DNA of 64,000 nucleotides from Alphaproteobacteria bacterium (GTDB lineage Bacteria; Pseudomonadota; Alphaproteobacteria; Micropepsales; Micropepsaceae), in assembly GCA_017308475.1 (NCBI GenBank), contig JAFKEU010000004.1, positions 434,001 through 498,000 of the forward strand. Reading direction: 5' to 3'. Shown one piece after another: positions 45,452 to 54,484 of the stretch; position 1 is the stretch's first letter, and every line of letters starts with the position of its first letter. The notes beneath the pieces are model-generated. The model was given only the letters and a program-made list of their open reading frames with translations, did no database searches and was not told the DNA's origin. Made by a program: the position numbers and the translations under genes.

Positions 45452-45735
45452 GGCGCCAGTTCGAACGTCGCAAAGTCAAAGCCGGGCGCACGGAGCATCG
45501 GCCAGCCGAGCGCAGCGAAGGCGTCGGCCGTGCGACCCACCTATGGGGAAAGGTCCCTCGGCGCCAGTTCGAACGTCGCGAAGTCAGAGCCGGACGCACA
45601 GCGCATCGGCCAGCCGAGCGCAGCGAAGGCGTCGGCCGTGCGACCCACCTATGGAGAAAAGTCCTTCGGCGCCAGTTCGAAGGTTGCGAAGTCAAAGCCG
45701 GGCGCAACACTGCAGCCGACCAGCGAATATTCGCC
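45452..45735 (-). repeat. Three tandem copies of the cupin gene 3' end, 108-bp period
   Basis: Units start at 45452, 45560 and 45668 on the plus strand. In the minus sense each holds the tail of the cupin gene (FATFELAP...) preceded, in the two downstream copies, by a shared element (45492-45539 and 45602-45647). The copy nearest the gene is its real end (TAG at 45649); the middle copy also ends in TAG at 45541. The period of 108 bp equals 36 codons. The outermost copy is truncated where it meets the 3' end of the secreted protein gene. Confidence 0.9.
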
Positions 45736-46086
45736 CAGGCTTCGGGCCGCCTGCCAGGCGCCGGGTGGTACCACCGCCTGCGGTACCTCTCCGTCCTCGA
45801 TGGCAGGGCCCAGATGGACGATCTGATCACCGATCCTAAGTTCGACGGGGGCGCCGCGATAGAAGTGCCAGACCTCGGCCGCGTCGATCCGGTGCCAGTG
45901 CGAGACTTCCCCCGCCCTGAGCAGAAAATAGATCAAGGTCGAATGGCCGCGCGTGTCGCCGCCCATCCGGTCGCGAGTCCCCGGCCCCTCGGGGCCCGAA
46001 AGATCTCTGAAAGTCTGGCGGTAATGGCCGCCTTCGGGATGGGGTATCAAATCCAGCAGACGGATCAGCCGGTCGGCTTCGTTCAT
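45649..46086 (-). CDS. Cupin-fold protein, DUF985 family
   Basis: A 145-residue cytoplasmic cupin. Family signatures: LDLIPHPEGGHYRQTF near the start, STLIYFLLRAGEVSHWHRID and AEVWHFYRGAPVELRI, with histidines that could bind metal. DUF985 proteins have no established function. Start at 46086 is taken from the conserved N-terminus (MNEADRLIRLLDL). Its 3' end is repeated twice downstream. Confidence 0.87.
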   Translation of the reverse strand: MNEADRLIRLLDLIPHPEGGHYRQTFRDLSGPEGPGTRDRMGGDTRGHSTLIYFLLRAGEVSHWHRIDAAEVWHFYRGAPVELRIGDQIVHLGPAIEDGEVPQAVVPPGAWQAARSLGEYSLVGCSVAPGFDFATFELAPKDFSP

Positions 46087-46271
46087 TGGGCAAACTCTCT
46101 GATAACAGTCGAGGCCGCAGCCGCCGATGGAGCACCACGCGCGGCGATCGCGGCCATGCCGGCGGCGAACCGACAGGTCGCTGTCGCACACGCATATTAA
46201 TACATTGTTAAGGTTTAAAGTCTTAACGCTGTCAGCAGATAAAGCGGTTTGGGACGAAAGAGGCGCGAGAT
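46087..46271. other. Divergent intergenic region with short inverted repeat
   Basis: 185 bp between the cupin gene and the divergent membrane-protein gene. It becomes AT-rich near 46195-46230 and contains GTTAAG and CTTAAC nine bases apart (46207-46227). This is probably a promoter region for the plus-strand gene. Confidence 0.4.
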
Positions 46272-46940
46272 ATGGCCCTCACCGACATCACCCCCGTCCT
46301 TTCGCATTCCGTACCCGAAGTGGTAGCGCGCGAGCGCGCCGATGTTTGCGCCCCCGCGGCGCAGTCACCGGCGGATGGCCTGGCGTGGTCGTTGGCCCAC
46401 CTTCCCCGGTTGCATGCCGAAGCCCGGGAGAATCATCACGCCATGGCGTTCCTGCAGAGTTCGCCCCATGCGGCGTTGATCCTGATGGGATCGGGGGCCG
46501 CCGTGCTGGCCGGAGGCTGGGGGTCACTGCGCACCGATTTCACCTGGTCACTGCTGGTGCTGGCGGGGATCGTGGGGATGGTGCGCAATTTCATCCGCGG
46601 CTTTGCCTTTTCATTGCCCCGCATCGCGCTTGAGGATGCCGCCGGCGAACTGCGCGCCATTCTGGTGTTTTGCGGCGTCGCCTGGGGATCCGGTGTCTTT
46701 CTGGTGCTGCCGCCTGCTGTGCCCGTGCTGCTGGCGGCGGCGTTTGCGCTACTGCCAGGCCTGGCTCTGGGTATGGTGCTGAAGGACCGGAAGGGCACGA
46801 TCTGCTTTACCCTGTCGGCAGCCGTGATGACAGCAGGAGCCGCCCAGTTCCTGTCCTGGCCCCATGCCCGCCTGACCACCCTTGTGGTGCTGGCGCTGGC
46901 AACCGCCACGGTCCTTGCTGTAAGGCGCCCCCGCTATTAG
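46272..46940 (+). CDS. Hypothetical membrane protein
   Basis: A 222-residue protein with a polar N-terminal ~60 residues and then about six hydrophobic segments (for example AALILMGSGAAVLAGGWGSL and VFLVLPPAVPVLLAAAFALL). No motif is recognised. An AGAGGCGCGAG sequence precedes the ATG. It lies 95 bp upstream of the glutamate dehydrogenase gene on the same strand; a functional link is unproven. Confidence 0.65.
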   Translation: MALTDITPVLSHSVPEVVARERADVCAPAAQSPADGLAWSLAHLPRLHAEARENHHAMAFLQSSPHAALILMGSGAAVLAGGWGSLRTDFTWSLLVLAGIVGMVRNFIRGFAFSLPRIALEDAAGELRAILVFCGVAWGSGVFLVLPPAVPVLLAAAFALLPGLALGMVLKDRKGTICFTLSAAVMTAGAAQFLSWPHARLTTLVVLALATATVLAVRRPRY

Positions 46941-47035
46941 TTCCTTTGTCATCCCGCAGTTATATGATTTTGCCGTCTTACGCATTCGGTGACCGGGAAC
47001 TCAAAAGGCCGCAGCGCCAGCAAGGGGAAGCCCCC

Positions 47036-50000
47036 ATGACCGCCATACGTTCCGCCGATACCGAGGAGGCGCGAAGCGCCGCCGCACGCCTCGCCGAAGC
47101 ACGCAGCCTGCTGACGGACCCGGGCAAGGGCGAATTCTTCGACGCCCTGTTCGCCTCGGCCTTGTCCGAGGAGGTTCTCAGTGTCAGGCCCGTACGATTG
47201 GTGGCGCTGGCCGAAGCCCTGCATGAAGAAGTCGCCCGCCACCAGAAGGGCGGTATCGATGTCGTCCTGCTGGACGATGACGAAACCCGCGAGACGGTGC
47301 TGGTGGGGATCAATGACGATCGGCCCTTTCTGTTCGACTCTGCACTTCAGGCGGCGCTCGCCCATGGCGCGCGTATCCGGGCCGCCTTTCATCCCATTAT
47401 CACCGTAAAAGGCCAGCGCACGAGCGTGATCGCCCTGATCTGCAACACCATCGCGTCGGAAAGCGAGCGCATGGCACTGGTCGACGGCCTGCGTGAGGCC
47501 TTCACGGACGGTGCGGCAGCGGTGCGCGACTGGCGCGCCATGCTGGCGCGGCTGGACGAGGCGCGCGCCGAACTGGCGGCCTCGCCGCCGGCGGGCGACA
47601 TCTCCGAAAGCCTGGCCTTTCTGGACTGGCTGGCGGCGGACCATTTCACTTTCCTGGGTGCGCGCGACTATGTGCTGTCGGCGGATGATGATCATGGCCG
47701 GCTGGAGCCGGTGGAAGGCAGCGGACTGGGCGTGCTGTCGCCGGCAGCGGCGCGGGTGATCCGCAGCGGCGTCGAAAGGCAGGGCCTGAGCGCGCCGGTG
47801 CGCGCCTATCTGGACGAGCCTGAGTCCCTGATCGTCACCAAGAGCCATGCGCGCAGCAAGGTGCACCGCCGCGGCCATATGGATTACATCGGAATCAAAC
47901 GCTTCGATGCCAGAGGCAACTTCGCGGGCGAGCACCGCTTCGTCGGTCTTTTCACCTCCAGCGCCTACAGCGCCCAGCCGCGTACCGTCCCGCTGCTGCG
48001 CCAGAAGATCGCCGCGGTAATGACGCGCGCCGGCCTGGACCCGGCCAGCCATGACGGCAAGGCGCTGACCCACATCCTCGATACGTTTCCGCGCGACGAG
48101 CTGTTCCAGGTCTCGGTGGACGAACTCTACGAGATCGCCACCGGCATCCTGCGCCTGGGCGGGCTGCCGCGGCTGAAACTGTTCCTGCGCTTCGACCGTT
48201 TCGACCGTTTCGTTTCCGTCATCCTTCTGGCGCCGCGCGACCATCTGAACAGCAGGCTGGTGGCCGATATCCATGCCTACCTGGCCAATATGCTGAACGG
48301 ACGCACCAGCGCCGCCGACATGGCGGCGGACGAAAGCCCCTTGGCGCGCATCCACTACATCATCGGCCGCAATGAGGGACCGATCGCGCCCATCGACATG
48401 CATGCAATGGAGCAGCACATCGCCGGCATGATCGAAACCTGGGACGATGCGCTGGCCACCGCCATGTGCGCCATTCATGGCAATGTGGAAGGTCCCAGGC
48501 GGCTGGAGGCGCTGGGACCCCGCTTCTCGCCCGGCTATCGCGATCATTTTGCCGCCCATGAAGGGGCGCGGGACCTTTGGGTGCTGCAGGAGCTGGCGGC
48601 GGCCAGGGATGGCCTTAAGATTCGCGCCAGCGTCTGGCGCAAGCCCGACGATGCCAGTGCCGCGCTGCGCCTGAAGCTGCATGTGTTGGGCGACGTGTTG
48701 CCGCTGTCGGCCTCGCTGCCGGTATTCGAGAATCTTGGCCTGAAGGTGATTTCCGAGGACGCCTTCCCGGTTTCCTTCTACAGCGACGGTGGATGGCGGC
48801 AGGAGGCGGTGATCCTGGATTTCGCCATGGAGCGCGCCGACGGCGTTGCCGTGAATCTCGACGAGGTCCGCCAGCCGCTGGAAGACGCCTTCCATGCGGT
48901 GCTGAGGGACGATGCGGAAAGCGACGGCTTCAACCGGCTGGTAGTTGGGGCCGGGCTTTCCTGGCGCGACGTAACCGTGCTGCGCGCGGTGGGCCGCTAT
49001 CTGCGCCAGGCGGCCATCCCCTTCTCCCTCGCCTATATGGAGCAGGCGCTGGTGAAGAACCCGGACGTCGCCACCCTGCTGGTCGCGCTGTTTTATGCGC
49101 GCTGCGCGCCCGAAGCCGGCGGTGATGCAACCGCCGTCCGCGACCGCATCGAGGCGGCGCTCAGGGACGTGCCCAGCCTGGACGAGGACCGCATCCTTCG
49201 CCGCTTCCGCAATGTCATCGAGAATGTGCTGCGCACGAATTTCTGGCAAAAGGACGAGAACGGCGATCCCAGGCCCTACATCGCCATCAAGCTGGAATCG
49301 GCCAGGCTGGACGAGTTGCCCGCGCCGCGCCCCTGGCGGGAGATATTCGTCTATTCGCCCGCCATGGAGGGCGTGCATCTGCGATTTGGCCCCATCGCGC
49401 GCGGCGGTATCCGCTGGAGCGACAGGCGCGAGGATTTCCGCACCGAGATACTGGGCCTGGTCAAGGCACAACAGGTCAAGAACGCCGTAATCGTGCCCGT
49501 GGGCGCCAAGGGCGGCTTCTTTCCCAAGACCATGCCCGCGGTACCCAGCCGCGAGGAGTTCATGGCGGCGGGCATTGCCGCCTACAAGACGCTGATCAAC
49601 GCCCTGCTGGACGTGACCGACAATCTGGATGGGTATGGCGCCATTGTGCCGCCGCCGGATGTGCTGAGACCCGACGGCGATGATCCCTATCTGGTGGTGG
49701 CGGCGGACAAGGGCACTGCCACATTCTCCGACATCGCCAACGCCATTGCGCTGGAGCGCGGTTTCTGGCTGGGCGACGCCTTCGCTTCGGGCGGCAGCGT
49801 CGGCTATGACCACAAGAAGATGGGCATTACCGCGCGCGGCGCCTGGGAAGCGGTCAAGCGCCATTTCCGCGAGATGGGCACCGACATCCAGAAAGAGGAT
49901 TTCACCGTCATCGGGGTAGGCGACATGTCCGGCGACGTGTTCGGCAACGGCATGCTGCTGTCGGAGCATATCCGCCTGATCGCCGCCTTCGATCACCGCC

Positions 50001-51757
50001 ACGTCTTCCTGGACCCCAATGCCGACGCGGCTGCCGGCTTTGCCGAGCGCAGACGCCTGTTCGAACTGCCGCGCTCCTCCTGGGACGATTACAACCGCGA
50101 ACGGATCGGCAAGGGCGGCGGCGTCTTCGCCCGCTCGCTGAAGGAAATCCCCCTGACGCCCGAGGTGAAGGCGATGCTGGAGGTGGATGCGGATGCGCTC
50201 TCCCCGCCCGCGCTGATAAACGCGCTGCTGAAAGCCAGGACCGACCTTCTTTGGTTCGGCGGCATCGGCACCTATGTCAAGGCGGCGAGCCAGTCGAATG
50301 CGGATGCCGGCGACCGCGCCAACGACCCGGTGCGCGTCAATGGCAGCGAAGTGCGCGCCAGGGTGGTGGGCGAAGGCGCCAATCTGGGCGTGACCCAGCC
50401 GGGCCGCATCGAATATGCCCGCGGCGGCGGGCGCATCGACACCGACGCGGTGGACAATTCCGCCGGCGTCGACACCTCGGACCATGAGGTCAATCTCAAG
50501 ATCCTGCTCAGCGGCCCCGTCAGGCGTGGTGAGATCGACGAGACGGAACGCAACCGCCTTCTGGCGTCGATGACCGATGCGGTCGCTGCCCATGTGCTGG
50601 CCGACAATTACAACCAGACCCTGGCCCTGTCGGTGGCCGAGCTGACCGCCGCGCAGGACGTCGATGCCGATGCGCGCTTCATGCGCGACCTGGAAAGTCG
50701 CGGGCGCCTGGACCGCGCGGTGGAATTCCTGCCCGGCGACGCGGCGATGATGACGCTGGCCCATGATCGCCGGGGCCTGACCCGCCCCGAACTCTGCGTG
50801 CTTTTGGCCTATGCCAAGCTGGACCTGGATGCGCAGGTGCTCGCCAGCCCCCTGCCCGACGATCCGGCGCTGGAAGACCTGGCCAGCGGCTATTTCCCGC
50901 CCGAGGCGATCGCCGCCTTTCCGGCCGAGCCGCCGCGCCACAGGCTGAAGCGCGAGATCGTCTCCACCGTGCTCGTCAACCGGATCGTCAACCTGGCCGG
51001 ACCGGTCTTTGCCTTCCGCATGCGCGAGCTCTCCGGCCTTTCGGGGGCCGAGGTGGCACGGGGCTTTGTGATGGCTGACGGCGCCTTTGGCCTGTCGGCG
51101 CTGAAAGAGCGCATCGACATGCTGGACGGCAAGATTCCCGCGGAAATCCAGATCCGTCTCTATGCGGCGATCGCCGATCATCTGCGGCGTGTGACGCCCT
51201 GGTTCCTGACCCACGTGGCTGCCGATGCAGCCCTGACGGAAAGCATCGCGCTCTACCGGGCCGGGACCGAGGCATTGCGCGCGGGCGCTGTCCTGGACGA
51301 GGACGTGACGGGGCGGCTGGCGGAATGGTGCAAGGACGGCGTGCCCGAAGAGATCGCACACGACGTTGCTCTCTTGCCCGCGCTGGCCGCCGCGCCCGAC
51401 ATCGCCCTTCTGGCCCATGATGCCCATCGGGCGCCGGCCCAGGTTGCAGCGCTCTATTTCGCGCTCGGCCGGACACTGGGGCTGGACCGGCTGCGCGGCT
51501 GGGGCCAGCGCCTGTCGCCATCCGAGCATTGGGACCGGCTGGCGCTGCGCCGGCTGACCGAAGACCTGTCGGCGACCCAGCGCGCGCTGGCGCGCAGGCT
51601 TCTGGCGGACGGCAGCGGCGGGATCGATGCCTGGGCGGCACGCAATGCCGCGGCGCTGGAGCGCATCCACGGCTTTGCCGCGGCAATGGAAAGCAGCGGC
51701 GAGCTGTCTATCGCCAAGCTGATGCTGGCCGCCAGCCAGGTGCGCAATCTGGCCTGA
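47036..51757 (+). CDS. gdhB: NAD-dependent glutamate dehydrogenase (large, ~180 kDa class)
   Basis: A 1573-residue enzyme deaminating glutamate to 2-oxoglutarate with NAD. The N-terminal ~700 residues are the regulatory ACT-like region of this class (FLGARDYVLSADDDHGRLEP, SRSKVHRRG-like SHARSKVHRRGHMDYIG). The catalytic half shows HLRFGPIARGGIRWSDRRED, VPVGAKGGFFPK and the nucleotide-binding GVGDMSGDVFGNGML. Length fits the alphaproteobacterial class. AAGGGGAAGCCCCC precedes the ATG at 47036; the open frame upstream to 46670 is non-coding overlap. Confidence 0.96.
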   Translation: MTAIRSADTEEARSAAARLAEARSLLTDPGKGEFFDALFASALSEEVLSVRPVRLVALAEALHEEVARHQKGGIDVVLLDDDETRETVLVGINDDRPFLFDSALQAALAHGARIRAAFHPIITVKGQRTSVIALICNTIASESERMALVDGLREAFTDGAAAVRDWRAMLARLDEARAELAASPPAGDISESLAFLDWLAADHFTFLGARDYVLSADDDHGRLEPVEGSGLGVLSPAAARVIRSGVERQGLSAPVRAYLDEPESLIVTKSHARSKVHRRGHMDYIGIKRFDARGNFAGEHRFVGLFTSSAYSAQPRTVPLLRQKIAAVMTRAGLDPASHDGKALTHILDTFPRDELFQVSVDELYEIATGILRLGGLPRLKLFLRFDRFDRFVSVILLAPRDHLNSRLVADIHAYLANMLNGRTSAADMAADESPLARIHYIIGRNEGPIAPIDMHAMEQHIAGMIETWDDALATAMCAIHGNVEGPRRLEALGPRFSPGYRDHFAAHEGARDLWVLQELAAARDGLKIRASVWRKPDDASAALRLKLHVLGDVLPLSASLPVFENLGLKVISEDAFPVSFYSDGGWRQEAVILDFAMERADGVAVNLDEVRQPLEDAFHAVLRDDAESDGFNRLVVGAGLSWRDVTVLRAVGRYLRQAAIPFSLAYMEQALVKNPDVATLLVALFYARCAPEAGGDATAVRDRIEAALRDVPSLDEDRILRRFRNVIENVLRTNFWQKDENGDPRPYIAIKLESARLDELPAPRPWREIFVYSPAMEGVHLRFGPIARGGIRWSDRREDFRTEILGLVKAQQVKNAVIVPVGAKGGFFPKTMPAVPSREEFMAAGIAAYKTLINALLDVTDNLDGYGAIVPPPDVLRPDGDDPYLVVAADKGTATFSDIANAIALERGFWLGDAFASGGSVGYDHKKMGITARGAWEAVKRHFREMGTDIQKEDFTVIGVGDMSGDVFGNGMLLSEHIRLIAAFDHRHVFLDPNADAAAGFAERRRLFELPRSSWDDYNRERIGKGGGVFARSLKEIPLTPEVKAMLEVDADALSPPALINALLKARTDLLWFGGIGTYVKAASQSNADAGDRANDPVRVNGSEVRARVVGEGANLGVTQPGRIEYARGGGRIDTDAVDNSAGVDTSDHEVNLKILLSGPVRRGEIDETERNRLLASMTDAVAAHVLADNYNQTLALSVAELTAAQDVDADARFMRDLESRGRLDRAVEFLPGDAAMMTLAHDRRGLTRPELCVLLAYAKLDLDAQVLASPLPDDPALEDLASGYFPPEAIAAFPAEPPRHRLKREIVSTVLVNRIVNLAGPVFAFRMRELSGLSGAEVARGFVMADGAFGLSALKERIDMLDGKIPAEIQIRLYAAIADHLRRVTPWFLTHVAADAALTESIALYRAGTEALRAGAVLDEDVTGRLAEWCKDGVPEEIAHDVALLPALAAAPDIALLAHDAHRAPAQVAALYFALGRTLGLDRLRGWGQRLSPSEHWDRLALRRLTEDLSATQRALARRLLADGSGGIDAWAARNAAALERIHGFAAAMESSGELSIAKLMLAASQVRNLA

Positions 51758-51920
51758 GCCGGCGGCCGGGCGCTGTCGGCACCAGGACAATAATGTTACG
51801 CTGGATGTCGGATGCCTGATTCAGATCAAGTGCCCGGCGCGCGACCATGGAGCAGACGGAACGCGTACCGGCACGCCGATGGTGTCCATCAGGGGGGCTC
51901 AAGCATGATTGCTGAGAGAC

Positions 51921-52382
51921 ATGTCACGATCGGCTGCCGCGCATAGGCCGCTGGCCATGGGGCCGGACCGGGCGGACTTCACGTCGTTCGACTTCCTGGT
52001 GGTCGAGGACAACGAGTTCCTGTCCCGCCTGATCACCGAAATCCTGCACAGTTTCGGTGCGGGGCGAATCCGTCAGGTGCAGACGGCGGAAGGCGCATTG
52101 CAGGAGATCGCGGTTCATGCGCCGGACATCATTTTCTGCGACTGGGTGCTGCCCGATTCCAGCGGGCTGATGCTGCTGCGCGCCCTGCGCCGCGACAATA
52201 ACGGGCGCTATCCCCGGATGCCGGTTATCGTGGTCAGCGGTCATGCCACCGACGATCATGTCGCGCAGGCCATCGGCGAAGGCGCCGACAGCTATGTGGT
52301 CAAGCCGTTCAGCGCCAGGACGCTGATGCAGCATATTCTCAAGGTCGTGACCAGGCAGGAAGGAGTCCTTTATCTTGGCTAG
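51921..52382 (+). CDS. Single-domain response regulator
   Basis: A 153-residue CheY-like receiver. Acidic residues E29-D30, phospho-acceptor D74 (IIFCDWVLPDSSG), Ser/Thr in VIVVSGHATDD and Lys in VVKPFS are all present. There is no output domain. The next gene starts at a TTG overlapping by eight bases, so the two products probably act together. No histidine kinase is nearby. Start could also be TTG at 51909. Confidence 0.9.
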   Translation: MSRSAAAHRPLAMGPDRADFTSFDFLVVEDNEFLSRLITEILHSFGAGRIRQVQTAEGALQEIAVHAPDIIFCDWVLPDSSGLMLLRALRRDNNGRYPRMPVIVVSGHATDDHVAQAIGEGADSYVVKPFSARTLMQHILKVVTRQEGVLYLG

Positions 52383-52839
52383 CGCACCCCGGCCGACCCT
52401 GCTCGAGAGGATGCGCGGGCCCAACGCCCGGCCGATCGACCTTCTGGTCGAACGCGGCACGGCCAGCGCCGCGCACATCGCCCGGCATTACCAGGGTTTT
52501 GCCCGCGCGCGGGTTGAGGAGATCGCGCGCCGGCTGGCAACGCTGTCGGGCGGCGCGCCGGATGCGGAGTGGCAGAGGTTTTGCGACATGGTGCAGGATT
52601 TGCGCTCATCCAGCGCGACCTGCGGGGATGAGACGGTATCCTGGGTGTCGGGCTCATGGGAAAAGGCGCTGGACCCGCAATTTCGCGGGGAGCCGAGGCT
52701 GATGGCGGTAATGCAGCTGCACCTGGACGCGCTGCGCCTGGCGGTGTCCGAGAACGCCGGCGGGGCAGAGCTGCGCGCGCTGGCGGGGCAGCTGGAATCG
52801 GTGGTCAAAAGCCTGAACCCGGCCGGCGGCACGGCGTGA
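52375..52839 (+). CDS. Hypothetical helical protein coupled to the response regulator
   Basis: A 154-residue protein, predicted mostly helical, with no recognised domain. It begins at a TTG preceded by AGGAG inside the end of the response-regulator gene. Segments such as HIARHYQGFARARVEEIARR and ELRALAGQLESVVKSL could form a helical bundle. A phosphotransfer or regulator-binding role is possible only from context; no clear HPt histidine motif is seen. Confidence 0.75.
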   Translation: MASAPRPTLLERMRGPNARPIDLLVERGTASAAHIARHYQGFARARVEEIARRLATLSGGAPDAEWQRFCDMVQDLRSSSATCGDETVSWVSGSWEKALDPQFRGEPRLMAVMQLHLDALRLAVSENAGGAELRALAGQLESVVKSLNPAGGTA

Positions 52840-52935
52840 CAGGCCCCGCCGGCATATCCGGCAGATAAACTGCCCGGGTCCATTCCGTTGATCCGGGCGC
52901 GGACGTATCATTCGCCCGCAAAGCCGGGGCCGAAT

Positions 52936-53583
52936 GTGAAAATTGCCTTGCGAGGCTGGTCGGTGCTGGGGATCGCAGCCCTGGTGGTGTGGGTGCTTGC
53001 GGCCATCGTCATTGTGCATCGCCTGGGCGGCCCGGCAACGGACTGGAAGAAGTGGGTACGCACCAACAATATCCCGCTGATCGCCACCAGCCGGGTGGTC
53101 CAGGCCCCGAACGGCCATGCCTATCAGTATATTTCGTCGCCCAACATCGCATGGGACCGGGCGCGCGCGGCGGCCGGTCGGCTTTCCTGGCGCGGCAGAC
53201 GGGGCTATCTGGCCACCATCGGCGATGAGAAGGAATTCGACTTCATCATCGACCATGTCTTTTCCCACTCCTATACCGACGTGACCTGGCTGGGCGGGCG
53301 GCAGACCGCGCCCGGCCAATGGCGCTGGGTCACCGGGCCGGAAGGGAAGGCCGACGGCGGCAAGGGGACCCTGTTCTGGCAGGGCGACGAACAGGGCCAT
53401 GCCGCAAGCGGCCATTTCGCCAACTGGATGGAATCGGCCTTCCAGCATGGCGGCCGCTGGGACATCGCGAAGGTCTGCTGCGTGAGCCTGTTTTCCTATG
53501 GCATGCCGCAATTCAGCACGGCGCGCGGGCGAGGCGAAGCGGATGAAGGCGTATCAGGCTATCTGGTCGAATATGGAGACTAG
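52936..53583 (+). CDS. Membrane-anchored C-type-lectin-like protein
   Basis: A ~215-residue protein with one N-terminal membrane helix (LGIAALVVWVLAAIVIVH) and an extracytoplasmic domain of C-type lectin type: YQYISSPNIAWDRARAAAG, LATIGDEKEFDFI, TDVTWLGGRQTAPGQWRWVT and FANWMESAF. Typical lectins use this fold to bind sugars or proteins. Start is GTG at 52936 (TTG at 52888 possible). Its stop overlaps the convergent PilZ gene by four bases. Confidence 0.75.
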   Translation: MKIALRGWSVLGIAALVVWVLAAIVIVHRLGGPATDWKKWVRTNNIPLIATSRVVQAPNGHAYQYISSPNIAWDRARAAAGRLSWRGRRGYLATIGDEKEFDFIIDHVFSHSYTDVTWLGGRQTAPGQWRWVTGPEGKADGGKGTLFWQGDEQGHAASGHFANWMESAFQHGGRWDIAKVCCVSLFSYGMPQFSTARGRGEADEGVSGYLVEYGD

Positions 53584-54209
53584 CGGACCAGGCCGATCTG
53601 GTGTGCCGGTTCCTGGGCGGTCTTGTCATGGACCACGAATTCGATACCCACGCCATCGCCGTGATGGCGGGCGATGCGGCCTGCGATCTGGGCGATCAGC
53701 ACGAATTCGCCGATGGGCGGCTTGATGTCCGTCTTGAGCGAGACGCCGCCCACCGAGATGTCCATCACCTCGCAATGCACGATCTGGCCGTCGGCGCGGG
53801 TGAATTTGGCGAAGCCTTTCTGGCTGGAGCGTTCATGGCGGCGCATCACGCTCTGGTCGACCAGGGTCTTGTTCATGAACAGGGTCAGCTGTTCGGCGGT
53901 ACGCTCGCGCTTGGACGGCGTACAGGTGAAGGCGATGCCGAACCCGCATCCGTCGCGGCGGGCGACCTGGCCCTCGAAGCGGCCGAAATTGTCGACATAG
54001 AGCACGACCTGGGTACCCAGGTCCGGTATCGTCTCGCAGGTCACGGCCGCGCCGCCCGGCGACAGGTCGACGATGGTGCAGCGGGCTTCGAGGCTGTCGG
54101 CGGGAAGGAAAAGCCGCCCCGGCAGGTCCACTTTCACGCGGCGGAACCGCCGGCGGTCGATGCCCGCCTTGGAGCGTGCCGGTTCGGCGCCCCGTTCGCC
54201 GTCTGTCAT
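53580..54209 (-). CDS. Protein with two PilZ-type domains
   Basis: A 209-residue protein. The first PilZ unit has RRRFRRVKVDLPG and DLSPGGAAV, the second RRHERSSQKGFAKF and DISVGGVSLKTD. The first retains the RxxxR and D/NxSxxG pattern that binds cyclic di-GMP; the second is also close (RRxxR-like). Such proteins report c-di-GMP to motility or envelope processes. An EAL protein lies at 36 kb. Confidence 0.88.
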   Translation of the reverse strand: MTDGERGAEPARSKAGIDRRRFRRVKVDLPGRLFLPADSLEARCTIVDLSPGGAAVTCETIPDLGTQVVLYVDNFGRFEGQVARRDGCGFGIAFTCTPSKRERTAEQLTLFMNKTLVDQSVMRRHERSSQKGFAKFTRADGQIVHCEVMDISVGGVSLKTDIKPPIGEFVLIAQIAGRIARHHGDGVGIEFVVHDKTAQEPAHQIGLVR

Positions 54210-54484
54210 GGCCCATGCCAGGCCCTGCTTCGGCCCGGCCCCTTATATTGCGTGTCTGTCGTTTTACGCGGCAGACATCAACAGGAGGTTACCGGCACGG
54301 CTTTCCCATCAACCATATCGGCCCCGGCGGCGGGCAAAATTCATGTGCATTGCACCATATAGGATGCGGGAGGCGGGAACGGGGGTTCCTAAGTTTGGGT
54401 ACCCGCGCTATACGGGAGCCACATTTCGCGGCGATTTTAAGGGCTGGGGCCCGGACAATCGCAAACTGCCCGGAGAGACAAACG

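Noticed and set aside
45452..45735. CRISPR-like array
   Set aside because: Repeats are 108 bp, only three, contiguous without variable spacers, and derived from a gene end.
46207..46227. CtrA-type TTAA pair upstream of the membrane-protein gene
   Set aside because: Spacings between TTAA half-sites are 3, 4 and 11 bases, not the seven expected for CtrA.
46670..47035. N-terminal extension of the glutamate dehydrogenase frame
   Set aside because: It overlaps the upstream membrane-protein gene in another frame and the ATG at 47036 has a good ribosome site.
46949..51790. Very long open frame on the minus strand opposite glutamate dehydrogenase (about 1600 codons)
   Set aside because: It is the antisense shadow of a GC-rich gene; its composition is His/Gln/Gly/Arg-rich without any domain, while the plus strand encodes a clear enzyme.
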